A stretch of DNA of 53,653 nucleotides. Source: a virus. Positions 9,715 through 19,459 of the stretch are shown here, in pieces. The position numbers were made by a program, and so were the translations under genes. The stretch lies in IMG/VR virus record IMGVR_UViG_3300037160_000193, positions 1-53,653 of that record, one strand, 5' to 3'. The notes under the pieces were generated by a model. That model saw nothing but the letters and a program-made list of their open reading frames with translations, was not told where the DNA came from and searched no databases. Positions within the stretch are counted from its first letter, which is position 1; every line of letters starts with the position of its first letter.

Positions 9715-11844
9715 TTAGAAGTAGTTGTGAAACGCGATCATCGGCAACGCCAGCGTCGCTGTGGGTGCCCAGCCGGCTGCAGATACATCAGCCGTGGGCG
9801 CCAAACTCGCCCCACTCCCAGTGCTGCTTGCCATCCCGCTGATTACAGCCACGGCGTGGACGCCCCCACCAATGCTTCCGTCGATCACCCCTTGCACGTT
9901 GCCGGTGGTGTAAACGTTCGAGATTGCCAGCGTGGTGGAGTCAGAGTCGAAACAAAGCCAGTACGATCCGGCTGGCAGCGTGGCGACCCCACCTGAGACC
10001 GCACTGCCGCTGCTTACCGCGAATCCAATCCCCACGGTGCTCGCATTGATGTTAGGCGTGCCCCCGCTCACCAGCACGGCGGTCTGAACCACGATTGACG
10101 TGAGGTTGTTGCTCCTGATCGTGATGACAGCGCCGCACGTACCACTGCATGTTCCCGACGCGGCAGTGATATACGCGCCGATGGAGCGAAACTCCAGCGT
10201 GGCGAGGACAGTGAGCGGAATCCTAACCCCATGGTTCGCGCCGCCCACACCGAAATAGGCCGACCCGGCAGAACTGTAGCCGATCCCGTACGGGTAATAC
10301 GATCCCTTTTGGCCGGCATTGACCGCTGCTGTGTTGACCGGCCCAATCAGCGAGCTACACGTCCCCGGCCATTCACCCGAAGCCTTCGGCCCCCAGAGGC
10401 AATGGGTATCAGTCCGTAGGAAGAAGTCTCCGTCCACTCCCTGTCCCGAACTAGGCCCAGAGGTCCCGCTCAGCACTGTGTTGCCATTGCCGCCGCTACT
10501 GCCATTCGTCCCGGCAGCCCCCGCCGCACCTGTCGCGCCCGCGGCCCCTGTCGGCCCAATCAGCGAAGTACAGGTTCCGGGCCACGCACCCGAGGCTTTC
10601 GGTCCGTACAGGCAGGTGCTCGTGTTGTTCAAGTAGAAGTCGCCGTCGCCTCCCGTCCCAGACCCCGGAGCACCCGCCCCGTTCAAGATGGTCTTCCCAT
10701 CCGCACCCGACGCGCCCTGTGGCCCCGTGGCTCCGACGCTTCCTTGCGGCCCTTGCGAGCCGGTAGCTCCTGTGGCCCCAGGATTCCCCTGGGCGCCTGT
10801 GGCTCCGACATTTCCCTGCGGCCCGGTTGCACCTTGCGGTCCCTGCGGGCCAGTGGCCCCAACGTTTCCCTGAGGCCCAGTGGCACCGACGATCCCCTGC
10901 GCACCTGTGGCACCCACTGGCCCGACCAGCGAAGTACACGATCCGGGCCAAGCACTTGCAGCCTTCGGACCGTACAGGCAGCTTGTCGCCGTGTTCAGGT
11001 AGAAGTCCCCGTTCGCTCCGGTACCAGCCGATGGTGACACGGCTCCATTGAGAACCGCGCGGCCGTCAGCACCACCCAAGCCTTGAATGCCCTGTGAGCC
11101 TTGAATCCCTGGGATACCCTGCGGACCGGTGCTACCCGCCGGGCCAACGGTCCCGGTATCGCCCTTGATACCCTGCAAGCCGATCAACGAGGCGCAGGAA
11201 CCCCAGGCGCCAGCAGCCTTCGGCCCATACAGGCAACTTGTGTCCGTGCGCAGAAAGAAATCTCCGTCCACTCCCTGCGCCGAATTAGGCCCAGATGTCC
11301 CGCTGAGCACCGTGTTGCCGTTGGTGCCGTTCGCGCCTGCTGGCCCTGTCGCGCCCACCGACCCTACCGCTCCACAGTCCACTGGTTGCCACGAGGTCCC
11401 TGTCCAGCCCAGGCACTTGCCTGGCATCGCACCGCCGCCCAGGATCTGCTGAGGCTGAATCATGATCGTCGGCGCCGGAACGTTCAAGATGTGAATCTGG
11501 TTGAGCTTTAATGGCGACGGGCTCGTCGGTACGACCCAACGCTCCGACCATGCCCCCGATGCGCCGCCGCGCGATGGTGTGAAACGGACCAGATAACTGG
11601 TTCCGGAAGGAACGGCGGTGTCGTTCGGCTCCAGATCGAATGAGATAGAACCGTTGGCGATTGTGAATTCCTGTTGCCACCGGAGAACCGTACGGCCATC
11701 GGCGGTCGTCATGTCCGGCGCGGAAATCACTACCTTGCCGCTGAACTGGATTCCCGAAACCCCGGTATAGGCGGTGTCGCGGATCTGGGTCTGCGAGAAC
11801 AGAGTCGCCGCCCACATGAATACCAATAGGAAAATACGATTCAT
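9715..11844 (-). CDS. Collagen-like tail fibre protein with signal-peptide-like N-terminus
   Basis: This 709-residue protein has a central Gly-X-Y region (runs such as GPQGNVGATGPQGPQGATG) interrupted by four copies of a roughly 50-residue module with the core GDFYLN...CLYGPK. Such modules are common in phage and bacterial collagen-like fibres. The C-terminus is a Ser/Gly/Val-rich beta domain that could be a trimeric tip. The start at 11844 has AAGGTGGA upstream. Residues 1-18 (MNRIFLLVFMWAATLFSQ) look like a Sec signal peptide, which is unexpected for a virion fibre assembled in the cytoplasm. This suggests capture of a host secreted or surface collagen-like gene into the tail operon. The fibre role is inferred from position and repeats. 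Confidence 0.75.
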   Translation of the reverse strand: MNRIFLLVFMWAATLFSQTQIRDTAYTGVSGIQFSGKVVISAPDMTTADGRTVLRWQQEFTIANGSISFDLEPNDTAVPSGTSYLVRFTPSRGGASGAWSERWVVPTSPSPLKLNQIHILNVPAPTIMIQPQQILGGGAMPGKCLGWTGTSWQPVDCGAVGSVGATGPAGANGTNGNTVLSGTSGPNSAQGVDGDFFLRTDTSCLYGPKAAGAWGSCASLIGLQGIKGDTGTVGPAGSTGPQGIPGIQGSQGIQGLGGADGRAVLNGAVSPSAGTGANGDFYLNTATSCLYGPKAASAWPGSCTSLVGPVGATGAQGIVGATGPQGNVGATGPQGPQGATGPQGNVGATGAQGNPGATGATGSQGPQGSVGATGPQGASGADGKTILNGAGAPGSGTGGDGDFYLNNTSTCLYGPKASGAWPGTCTSLIGPTGAAGATGAAGAAGTNGSSGGNGNTVLSGTSGPSSGQGVDGDFFLRTDTHCLWGPKASGEWPGTCSSLIGPVNTAAVNAGQKGSYYPYGIGYSSAGSAYFGVGGANHGVRIPLTVLATLEFRSIGAYITAASGTCSGTCGAVITIRSNNLTSIVVQTAVLVSGGTPNINASTVGIGFAVSSGSAVSGGVATLPAGSYWLCFDSDSTTLAISNVYTTGNVQGVIDGSIGGGVHAVAVISGMASSTGSGASLAPTADVSAAGWAPTATLALPMIAFHNYF
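10325..11345 (-). repeat. Four-copy coding repeat in the collagen-like fibre
   Basis: Four imperfect copies of a module with the pattern GxxGDF(Y/F)L(N/R)T...CL(Y/W)GPK(A)xGxW are separated by Gly-X-Y tracts of different lengths. Each copy has two Cys. The copies nearest the two ends share the variant GVDGDFFLRTDT, while the inner two share GDFYLN, so duplication seems to have happened in at least two steps. Repeats of this kind recombine easily and could change fibre length. Confidence 0.7.
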
Positions 11845-11857
11845 AAGGAATCCACCT

Positions 11858-12259
11858 TCATGCCAGTTCGAGCAGTTCTATCTGAACGTCCGACCTGCCG
11901 GGCCCGGACGACTGCTGCCAATCGCCGTTGAAGCGGACTGTGTAGCGGCCAACAGTTGCGATGCCCGTTGGATCGTATGAGAACTTCGGGCTGGTGTCGT
12001 AGGGGTCGTAAAAGTAGAACGGTTCGGTCGAGCCGTCCCGCGCGTCGAAGAAGTTTCTGAGTGTCTGAAGCACAACTGGTGGCAGCCGCTTCGTCAAGCG
12101 CCACCGCTTCCGGCTGGTCGCTGCCAACACCGAACGTTGCGACTCGCCGTTCTTGTATTCGTTCTCGATCAGCGGGTACGCCCGCTCATGGACGAACGAC
12201 TTGCACAGCGATAACGGGAGCACCGTGGCCGGAGCAGCGTTTAGAACAGAACCGGGCAT
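11858..12259 (-). CDS. Minor tail protein, gpM/DUF2460-like
   Basis: This protein has 133 residues. I place the start at the ATG at 12259, which lies one base after the tape-measure stop (TAAGATG), rather than at an upstream TTG inside that gene. The body (SRKRWRLTKRLPPVVLQTLRNFF, then FYFYDPYDTSPKFSYDPTG and YTVRFNGDW) matches the fold of small tail-tip assembly proteins that contact the end of the tube. The N-terminal segment of the large tail-tip protein looks related, so the phage may carry two versions. Assignment rests on the sequence pattern and on the conserved position just after the tape measure. Confidence 0.6.
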   Translation of the reverse strand: MPGSVLNAAPATVLPLSLCKSFVHERAYPLIENEYKNGESQRSVLAATSRKRWRLTKRLPPVVLQTLRNFFDARDGSTEPFYFYDPYDTSPKFSYDPTGIATVGRYTVRFNGDWQQSSGPGRSDVQIELLELA

Positions 12260-12260
12260 C

Positions 12261-15200
12261 TTAGCTGACAATCGTTCCGGGGCTCAACTGAAGGCTGGTG
12301 AGTTCGCGCCGGTTCGCGTTCGATTTCGTCGCGGCCATCGACGCGTTTTGTACTAGGCGCGGATTGTTGGTGATGGCCTGCACCGCCTGACCCTGGAGTA
12401 GCGCCGTCGTGGCGGGCCCGTCGAGTTGAATCACCAGCCCGCCACCGGACGGAGTGCCGGCGCCGATCTGGTCGAGTCCCGGCAGGCCTCCCAGGGCGGG
12501 AAGCGGGGTGCCGTTGTTGTACTGCGGCGACTGGAATAACGATCCGCCCGTCTCTACCAGTGAGAGGGGCGTCACTGTACCGGGCATGCCGGTCGTCTTC
12601 TGGCCGGTGGTCATGGCGTACAACTGGATCAGGTCGCGGATCTGGGGCGAGCGGATCGCCATGTCGAGGTTGCCGCCGAACCCGGATTTGGCCATGTCTA
12701 CGATCTGTTGCAACACCCCCTTATCGGCGATATCGACCCCGTAGAGTGCCTTGATCTTCTCCTTCGCCTTATCCGCAGCGCCCTTCACGAACAACCGGAC
12801 AATGCCTGCGACCGCTCCGGCGACGCCACCGATGGCCGCGCCAAGAGGACCGCCGAACTTGTACCCGATCAACGCGCCGCCCGCAGTGGTCTCCGCGACG
12901 CCGATTTTGCCGCCACGCCGAAGACCATCCATCGCCAGGAGCGCCCCACCCATGAGGGCGGCGTCCGACTTGCCAAGAGCCTGGAGCTTGTCGCCAAACG
13001 ATCCGTACTGGCTGATCCAGCCGCCCGTGGCCATGCGGCCACCGCCCATATCGACCCACTTGTTGTCGCCAAACCCGAAGAACGACTTGAGGCCGGGCAG
13101 TATGCCAGCCAAGCCCGCTTTCGAGAAGATCCCTCCAGCTGCTGGCGCGGCACCGATGCCGGCACCGCCTCCCGACGAGGACGGCACGAACGGCGGCGTC
13201 CCGCCTACCGCTGAGCCGGGGAAACGGACGATACCGCCCGATCCGAAGATAGGAGGCAGGATGGACCCAAGCCCACCACCACTGCCAGCGCCGGGGCCGG
13301 CACTGCCAGATGGCAGGAACGGGGGCGTTCCGCCAGGCGCGCCACCAGCGAACACCGGGACCGCACCGATCCCGAGGATGCCGCCCAGCCCGCCGAACAG
13401 CCCACCGCCACCCTTGCCGCTGCCGATACCGCCCTGCTGCATCTGCATGTTGGCGCCGGGGACAAACATGTTCATCAGCATCATCGCCACGCGCGAGGTC
13501 ACGACATCTTTGATAGCGGTGAGAAGCGCGGTCTTCAGCGAGTTCCCAATCGCCGACCACACCGACTGCGATTTGGTCGCGAGGGCGTCGAAAACGCCGC
13601 CAGCCTGCTGTTTGAGCGATTGGAAGATGCTCTGGTACTGGTCCGTGACGAGTTTGCGCGTGGACGTCGCGCCCTTGATCTGCGCGACGTCGATCTCAGT
13701 GGTGGTGGCCTTCTGGAGAGCGTCCTTTTCGTGCTGGCCCAGTTCGCGGATCTTGTTGCCGATCTGGTCGAGATAGGGCTCGTAGAAGATGCCCTGCGCC
13801 ATCGCCGCCTTGCGCGCCTCGTCCACCTGGCGTTCCGTCCGAGCGTCGATCTCCTCCAGTTCGATCTTGGTCCGGTCCTTCATGGCCTGGACCTCGATGG
13901 CGGTCTTGGCGTTCTCCAACGCCACTTTGTCCTGAAGCGTGCGCGCATCCACCGACTCCAGTTGGGCCAGTTGCAGATTCTTCCGCTGGTCAACCGCCGA
14001 AATCGCCGCCGAACGGCCCTGGTCGTCGATCTTGTCCTGCCAATGCGATTCCTGCTCCCATACGTAGAGGTTCTGCTTCATCGGTTCGAGATACAGAAGC
14101 TCGAACATCTTCTGGGAGCGCGCGGCCGACGCCTTCCACATCTGCTCCAGGCGGCGCGATTCCTCCTCGTTGAACTTCATGTCGAACGCCGCGAGCCTTT
14201 CCGCGGTCGCCTTGTGGATTGTTTCGAGGGTGGAAGCATTGAGCTTGAAATGTCGAACGGCGCCACTTTTCTCGTCCGTGTACGTGGACCGCTGCTCGAT
14301 CTCGCGCTTCTCCTCCTCCTTGATCTTCTCGACGCCAGCCTGACGCTCCTGCATCGACAGCAGCACGACGTTCAGCGATTCCCTCGCGGCTTGGGTTTCG
14401 GAGTGCGTGGACTCGATGATCTTCATGGAGTCCTCAATGCGGGCGCGCGCCTGGTCGTGCTCCGCGCTCTTGCGCTCCTCGACGGCGCGCATGTAGAGTT
14501 CCTGGGCCGACTTCTCGGCTTCGCCCCGCTTCTTTCGCTCCGTCGCGATCCGGTTCACCTCGTCGTCCGTGAGTTCGCCCTTGCCCAGGATCTTGAGTTT
14601 CGGAAAGCCCACGCCGCTGAAGTCGTCCCAGGAATCGCCAGGCAACATCCGCCGACCACCGATGATCTCTTTGACCTGGTCGTCGGTGTAGCCCATTTTC
14701 TTCACGTCATCGGGCTTGAGTTTCCCGCTAAAGAGATCCGTTTGGAGTCCCTTGCGGCGCATGTCGTCGAAGGTACGATCCATGCCCTCGTGCATCTTGT
14801 TGTATTCGTAGTAGATGATTGCGCCGGCGGCGACAACGCCGGTCAGCAGCAACCCGATGGGATTCGCAGTGAGCGCCAGGGCCAGCCCTTGCACGGCGCT
14901 GGCAATGCCCGCGATCTTCGTGATGATGCCGTACGTGACAATCGCGCCGGCCACGAAGATCGCCGCTTCTCCGAACTTCACCAGCCAGTCGGAGTTGTCC
15001 TTCAGAAAGCCCACAAGATCGCGCAGGTGGCCGACCCACGACCGCAAATACCCCTGGAACTGCTCGCCCACTGCTTCCTTCAGTTCGTTCACTTCGCGAG
15101 CAAGAGCAGCAGACTGCGCCTCCGCGCTTCCGGCCGCAGCGCCAGCCGCGCCCTGGATCTTCGCCGCCTCGCGCATCACCGCGTTGTAGCGGAGTTGCCG

Positions 15201-15830
15201 AACCTCGTTTTCGTCAAGCGTCCTGCCGGTCAGCTTCTCCTGGCGGTCCACCTCTTTGTTGAGATCGACGAAGATCCCCATGGTCCGGAGGCCGCGCGAC
15301 GCGCCCGACTCGATGGCCATGAGCAGCTTCTCCAGCGCCTCGCCGGGCGTGATGTTCTCGATGGCGGCGGCATCCTTGGCAACCTTCGCCAGCCCCTCGG
15401 CTTTAGATAGGTTCATGTCCGCGACCATCAGGCGGTCGACGGCATGGATGGCGTCCTGCGTTCCGAAGCCGACCTTCTTGACCGCTTCGACGGCACGGTT
15501 CGACGCCTCCGCACTCATTCCATGGGCCCTCGCGAGGGCAGCCATCGACATGCTCATCTTGTCGGTGTGGGCGGCGTGCTGCGCCGCACCGAGCGTCCAC
15601 TCCTTGGCCCAGTCCAGCGCCTTCCTGATCGAGTCCGCGAGGAGGTTGCCCGTCGCCGAGCCCTTGACCATGCTGACCGTCAAACCATCGATACCGGCGG
15701 ATGCGCCGCGCGCGGCCTTCCCCGCCGCCTGCTCCATGCTGGACAGACCTGTGTTGATGCTCTTGATCGAGGCGTTCGCCCTGTTGACGTCCACCTCGAC
15801 GACGAGTTCGAGCTTATTGTTGTCGGCCAT
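12261..15830 (-). CDS. Tail tape measure protein
   Basis: At 1189 residues this is one of the largest genes in the module. It sits between the tail chaperones and the tail-tip genes, the standard place for the protein that fixes tail length. The N-terminal 250 residues are helical. Around residues 285-350 lie hydrophobic segments (VAGAIVTYGIITKIAGIAS and ANPIGLLLTGVVAAGAII), as expected for tape measures that enter the host membrane. The middle is coiled-coil rich in Glu/Lys/Arg. The last 350 residues contain Gly/Pro-rich tracts (GGGGLFGGLGGILGIGAVP). At about 0.15 nm per residue the tail would be near 180 nm, an estimate. No clear ribosome site precedes the ATG, perhaps because the upstream DNA was changed by the TIR-gene insertion. 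Confidence 0.88.
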   Translation of the reverse strand: MADNNKLELVVEVDVNRANASIKSINTGLSSMEQAAGKAARGASAGIDGLTVSMVKGSATGNLLADSIRKALDWAKEWTLGAAQHAAHTDKMSMSMAALARAHGMSAEASNRAVEAVKKVGFGTQDAIHAVDRLMVADMNLSKAEGLAKVAKDAAAIENITPGEALEKLLMAIESGASRGLRTMGIFVDLNKEVDRQEKLTGRTLDENEVRQLRYNAVMREAAKIQGAAGAAAGSAEAQSAALAREVNELKEAVGEQFQGYLRSWVGHLRDLVGFLKDNSDWLVKFGEAAIFVAGAIVTYGIITKIAGIASAVQGLALALTANPIGLLLTGVVAAGAIIYYEYNKMHEGMDRTFDDMRRKGLQTDLFSGKLKPDDVKKMGYTDDQVKEIIGGRRMLPGDSWDDFSGVGFPKLKILGKGELTDDEVNRIATERKKRGEAEKSAQELYMRAVEERKSAEHDQARARIEDSMKIIESTHSETQAARESLNVVLLSMQERQAGVEKIKEEEKREIEQRSTYTDEKSGAVRHFKLNASTLETIHKATAERLAAFDMKFNEEESRRLEQMWKASAARSQKMFELLYLEPMKQNLYVWEQESHWQDKIDDQGRSAAISAVDQRKNLQLAQLESVDARTLQDKVALENAKTAIEVQAMKDRTKIELEEIDARTERQVDEARKAAMAQGIFYEPYLDQIGNKIRELGQHEKDALQKATTTEIDVAQIKGATSTRKLVTDQYQSIFQSLKQQAGGVFDALATKSQSVWSAIGNSLKTALLTAIKDVVTSRVAMMLMNMFVPGANMQMQQGGIGSGKGGGGLFGGLGGILGIGAVPVFAGGAPGGTPPFLPSGSAGPGAGSGGGLGSILPPIFGSGGIVRFPGSAVGGTPPFVPSSSGGGAGIGAAPAAGGIFSKAGLAGILPGLKSFFGFGDNKWVDMGGGRMATGGWISQYGSFGDKLQALGKSDAALMGGALLAMDGLRRGGKIGVAETTAGGALIGYKFGGPLGAAIGGVAGAVAGIVRLFVKGAADKAKEKIKALYGVDIADKGVLQQIVDMAKSGFGGNLDMAIRSPQIRDLIQLYAMTTGQKTTGMPGTVTPLSLVETGGSLFQSPQYNNGTPLPALGGLPGLDQIGAGTPSGGGLVIQLDGPATTALLQGQAVQAITNNPRLVQNASMAATKSNANRRELTSLQLSPGTIVS

Positions 15831-15908
15831 GGAACGTGACAGCGGGTCAGTATCTGCGAAGCGGAGAGGTTCAGTCGGAAAGAGCTTGGTCAGTGTCTCG
15901 CGGACTCG

Positions 15909-16064
15909 TCACCGGTGCGTGCCAGATGTCAGCAATGCGCGTGATACGGCCAAGTGCTCGCTGAATTCCCACGCGGCAGCCGCTGATCTTGCCCGGCGAA
16001 ACGACTCGATTTCAGTATCTTCCGTAACGGTCGGGAGCGAGCCGATCCGTCCTGGTGTCTGCAC
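15909..16064 (-). CDS. Possible 51-residue ORF between TIR gene and tape measure
   Basis: A GTG-started frame (begins MQTPGRIGSLPTVTEDTEIE) fills much of the 254-bp gap between the TIR-gene stop and the tape-measure start. It contains a helix-like stretch (SFRRARSAAAAWEFSEHLAV). It is bounded by a TAG just upstream, and no ribosome site is evident. It may be a small gene, or a leftover of the original chaperone-tape measure spacer. Confidence 0.25.
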   Translation of the reverse strand: MQTPGRIGSLPTVTEDTEIESFRRARSAAAAWEFSEHLAVSRALLTSGTHR

Positions 16065-16084
16065 GATTCCGCGAGGCTAAGGGC

Positions 16085-19000
16085 TTAGACGGGCGCCGAA
16101 ACCGAGTCAGGAGGCAATTTCGGCCCGTGACGGAGGCCGATCTTACCGACAAGTATTCGTAGATCGGGATGTAGGTCCTCGGCCTTCGTGGTCATCAGCC
16201 ATTTGAGATTTTCTTCGAAAACCCTGAGGGATACGGGATCGTTCATTCGTTCGAGAAGCTCGAAAGTGTCCCAAGCGGTCAGAGTCGTCAGCAAATGGTG
16301 AGCCTCAAGCTTACGTTTTCGAAGATCGAGTGCCTTGCTAAGCAACCTTAGGGCGTCATCGAACCGCCCCATTGCTGCATAGGTCCTCCCAAGGGCTCGA
16401 TACGTGAAGGCCATTTGCGTATGATCGGGGCCCAAGGCACCGAGACGCAATTCGAGCGTGTTCTCAAGCAGTTCCTGCGCCCCTTCCAGGTCCTTCAACT
16501 GGCACAGTGCGTCTCCAAGCGCGCTCGCTGTTCTCAACGTCTCCTCGTCCTTCTCACCTAGGATCCGGCGGCGCGCAACGAATACATCCTGGAAACGAAA
16601 AGCCGCGGCGTGATAGTCCCTCAGATCGTACAGCGCCCAAGCAAGGCGATGGCTAGCATAAAGCGTACGCGGGTTGTCCTTTCCCTGAAACTCTTCACGG
16701 AGTCGGACCGCCTCTCCCAGCGCTTGCTTCGCGGACTCGTAATCTCCGGCTGCATAGTAGGTCTGACCTAGAAACTCAATAGCATTTAATGTCCTCGGGT
16801 GATCATTCCCATGTATTTGCCGACGAAGAGAGATCTCTTCTTGGAAGAGCTTCGCTGCGACCTCATAACTGCCGACGCCTTTGTACGCGTGCGCGAGCCG
16901 GGCTATCTCGTTTACTGTCATCGGATGTCTGTCTCCGAGCGATCCGGCCTTTCGATATAAGTCAACGGCCTGAGTGTGCAGCTGAATTGAGCGAGGGGCA
17001 TCGGCTTCCATCGAGGCCAACCAACCTAAAGTACGTAGGGTATCTGGATGCAGATCGCCCCTGGCGCTCCTATAAAGATCCAATACCCGACGCATCAGCG
17101 ATGTCCCCGCGTCAACGTCTCCGCATTTCCATTGGACGATGGCGAGATTGTGCATCGCGGTAATGGTCTCCCGATCATCTTCGCCTAAATTCTGCCGATC
17201 AAAAGCCACTACCTTTTCTAGTACACGTCGAGCTTCCTTGAAATCGTTCTGACAAGATAGAGTGACAGAGAGATTGTTCAGAGCATTGATAGTTCCCTGG
17301 TGATGTTCACCCAGACTGGTTAGACAGATCCCAACGGCTTCTTCCTCCAGTCGGCGTGCGGCAGAGTACGCGGTCCCGGTCGGATCATCCCACCATATTC
17401 GTTCTCTCTCCCGGATCACGTCTGCCACCGACAACATCGGCGTCACAAGATCCACACCATTTCGATAGATCCGCCTGGAGAAGTCAAGAAGAGCTTGAGC
17501 ATACCGTTCGGCATCATCGTACAGCGCCTGCTCATAACGAAAATTCCGACCGCAAAATCCGACTCCAATGATCTGTTCCGCGAGGCCCTCACGGCGTAGT
17601 AGTTGGCGAGCAGCTCTCGTAAATAGGGCTGATAGGGAAGCGTTAGCGGAATCGAGCACGCCCTCCTGCCGAATAGCTCGGAAGAAAACCCCCTCAGCGT
17701 GTCCGATGCATGCGTTCATCAAAGGCCAGTGTGTTGGGTCCGCACACCTCTCTTTGGTCATAACCTTGCCTAGGGCTCGGCACACTCGCTGCAGTTCGGC
17801 GCGGGGCGTCTTAATACGGCTCCGGATGTAGTCGGCGGTAACACGATGCATAGTTCCCAGGACGTCCACACCTTGGTCATGGCCTCCCCGAGCGCTCAGA
17901 AACGACCTCGCCGTCAGTGCTGTGCGAATGTTTGAAGTATCCACGTCCGTGCCCAGTGCATGGAACAATTCGACTGGAATCGGCTCAGCAGCGAACCAGG
18001 CGATCATTCGGCTTGCAGATCGTACTTCGGGCGCGAGGGCCTCATAGGAAAGCGCCAAGGCTTCTGTAACGCCGCGTAGTGATCCGGGCGGGACCTGCCC
18101 GCGCAAGGCTTCCATCTGGCGGTCAACCTGCTCGGAGGGGCTCTCAAACTTGCATTTGGCCCAAAGTTCATGCGGTGTAATGGCCTTGAAGTGCAAAGCG
18201 CTGTTGAGCACTTCCAAAGCGAGGGGCAGATCACCAACCCAAGCTGCGATTTCGCTCCATTGCGCGTCGGAGAGGCATCTGCGTAACTCGGGCCCTTCAG
18301 TCAAGAGATCAATTGCCGCAGGGCGATTAAGGACATCGAGATCTAGCGACTTCACATATCCTTCCGCCACACGAACTCTACTCGTCACGAGTACAGTCAC
18401 CATTCCAACCGCTGGACAGTAGTCCGTAATGGGCCTGGGAGGCAGGCTGCTGTCGTGTGGCAGATTGTCTACGATGAAGAGCACTGGCTCTCCCGAGCCG
18501 GCGTCGGCCAGCGCGTTTCCAAGTTCCTTGCGGGCATCCCTGCCGGCTTGTAGGAACAAGTGAAGTTCGGGCGTGGCCGATTTCAGCTCGCGCAGCATGC
18601 CGTGAAACTGTCGTTGCAGTCCAGACTCGGTCTGATCGGCTGTCAGCCAAAAAATCCCACCCGGAAAGAACGTTGGGCCGAACCTCCAGGCGTATTCTAG
18701 AGCCACTCGGGTCTTTCCAAATCCACCACCACCGCCCACAGCCCCAGTGAGGGCCGCGGTCCTCGCGGGCTCACCGCGAAGCGTTGTGAGGGAGAAGTGA
18801 ATTCGAAAAAGGTCGTCTGCCCGACCCACAAAGCGCGAGTTGAGCGACGGGGGCAAAGTTATCGGAAAGTGTGGCCGAGGCATGCGCTGCGGCGGAGGCA
18901 ACGCCGTTTCGACGAGCAAGAGCTCTGCGATGGCCCGGGCGTCAAGCTGATCCAATTGCTGTCCAAGGGTCTTGGACGATTCCTGGAGCCTCTCTCGGGT

Positions 19001-19459
19001 CAACCGAACCAGATCCTCGGTTGCCGTAGCCTTTGGCCAGTTGGTCGCTCGAAGAAACGGCGGTAATCCATTCAGCAGTTCGCCCACCCCTCCCTGCGGA
19101 AGGGCAATGATGATGTGCCGGAGAGATGCTTCGAGGCGGTCAGCCTCTTGCTCTGCCCTCCTTAGCAAGCTATTGAATGGCGCAAGGGCGGTTTGAAGTT
19201 CGCGCAGGCACACCCACCGGCGAAAATAGGCCTCATCAATGAATGCGACGAAAACGCGTGCCCCTAGGATCGCTTTCGCTAGCTTCTTAGGAAAATGCTC
19301 GCCTTCGGCTATGCCTTCGGTATCAAGAAAGCCGGGACCATCGGCTCCCCCGAGCGCACGGTAAAGGGACTCGGCCGCAGAGAAACTGGTACTTCGGGCA
19401 TAGGAGATAAAGACGCTGCTTGGCGCGGACAAAGGTTCGTTTTCGACAATGGCAACCAT
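16085..19459 (-). CDS. TIR-NB-ARC-TPR STAND NTPase, probable defence protein
   Basis: This protein has about 1124 residues from the ATG at 19459; a TTG 24 bases upstream is less likely. The N-terminus is a TIR domain: VFISYAR near residue 20 and FRRWVCLREL near 85, whose Glu is the usual NADase residue. An NTPase follows with a P-loop GGGGGFGKTRVA near 240-253 and a Walker B PVLFIVDN near 325-332. From about residue 700 the protein is tandem tetratricopeptide repeats (for example GEHHQGTINALNNLSVTLS and MAFTYRALGRTYAAMGRFDDA). This is the architecture of NLR-like bacterial immune sensors: repeats sense, the NTPase oligomerises and TIR degrades NAD+. It sits on the same strand between tail chaperone and tape-measure genes, which are normally adjacent, so it is an insertion. 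A defence role is inferred. Confidence 0.85.
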   Translation of the reverse strand: MVAIVENEPLSAPSSVFISYARSTSFSAAESLYRALGGADGPGFLDTEGIAEGEHFPKKLAKAILGARVFVAFIDEAYFRRWVCLRELQTALAPFNSLLRRAEQEADRLEASLRHIIIALPQGGVGELLNGLPPFLRATNWPKATATEDLVRLTRERLQESSKTLGQQLDQLDARAIAELLLVETALPPPQRMPRPHFPITLPPSLNSRFVGRADDLFRIHFSLTTLRGEPARTAALTGAVGGGGGFGKTRVALEYAWRFGPTFFPGGIFWLTADQTESGLQRQFHGMLRELKSATPELHLFLQAGRDARKELGNALADAGSGEPVLFIVDNLPHDSSLPPRPITDYCPAVGMVTVLVTSRVRVAEGYVKSLDLDVLNRPAAIDLLTEGPELRRCLSDAQWSEIAAWVGDLPLALEVLNSALHFKAITPHELWAKCKFESPSEQVDRQMEALRGQVPPGSLRGVTEALALSYEALAPEVRSASRMIAWFAAEPIPVELFHALGTDVDTSNIRTALTARSFLSARGGHDQGVDVLGTMHRVTADYIRSRIKTPRAELQRVCRALGKVMTKERCADPTHWPLMNACIGHAEGVFFRAIRQEGVLDSANASLSALFTRAARQLLRREGLAEQIIGVGFCGRNFRYEQALYDDAERYAQALLDFSRRIYRNGVDLVTPMLSVADVIRERERIWWDDPTGTAYSAARRLEEEAVGICLTSLGEHHQGTINALNNLSVTLSCQNDFKEARRVLEKVVAFDRQNLGEDDRETITAMHNLAIVQWKCGDVDAGTSLMRRVLDLYRSARGDLHPDTLRTLGWLASMEADAPRSIQLHTQAVDLYRKAGSLGDRHPMTVNEIARLAHAYKGVGSYEVAAKLFQEEISLRRQIHGNDHPRTLNAIEFLGQTYYAAGDYESAKQALGEAVRLREEFQGKDNPRTLYASHRLAWALYDLRDYHAAAFRFQDVFVARRRILGEKDEETLRTASALGDALCQLKDLEGAQELLENTLELRLGALGPDHTQMAFTYRALGRTYAAMGRFDDALRLLSKALDLRKRKLEAHHLLTTLTAWDTFELLERMNDPVSLRVFEENLKWLMTTKAEDLHPDLRILVGKIGLRHGPKLPPDSVSAPV

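Noticed and set aside
10325-11345. Regular repeats that might suggest a CRISPR array
   Set aside because: Repeat units stay in frame, vary in sequence and encode Gly-X-Y collagen and GDFYLN modules. No spacer-repeat structure is present.
13620-15410. Plus-strand open frame of 596 codons opposite the tape measure gene
   Set aside because: Its Arg/Leu/His-rich product is the mirror of the tape-measure coding strand in high-GC DNA, with no ribosome site and no domain.
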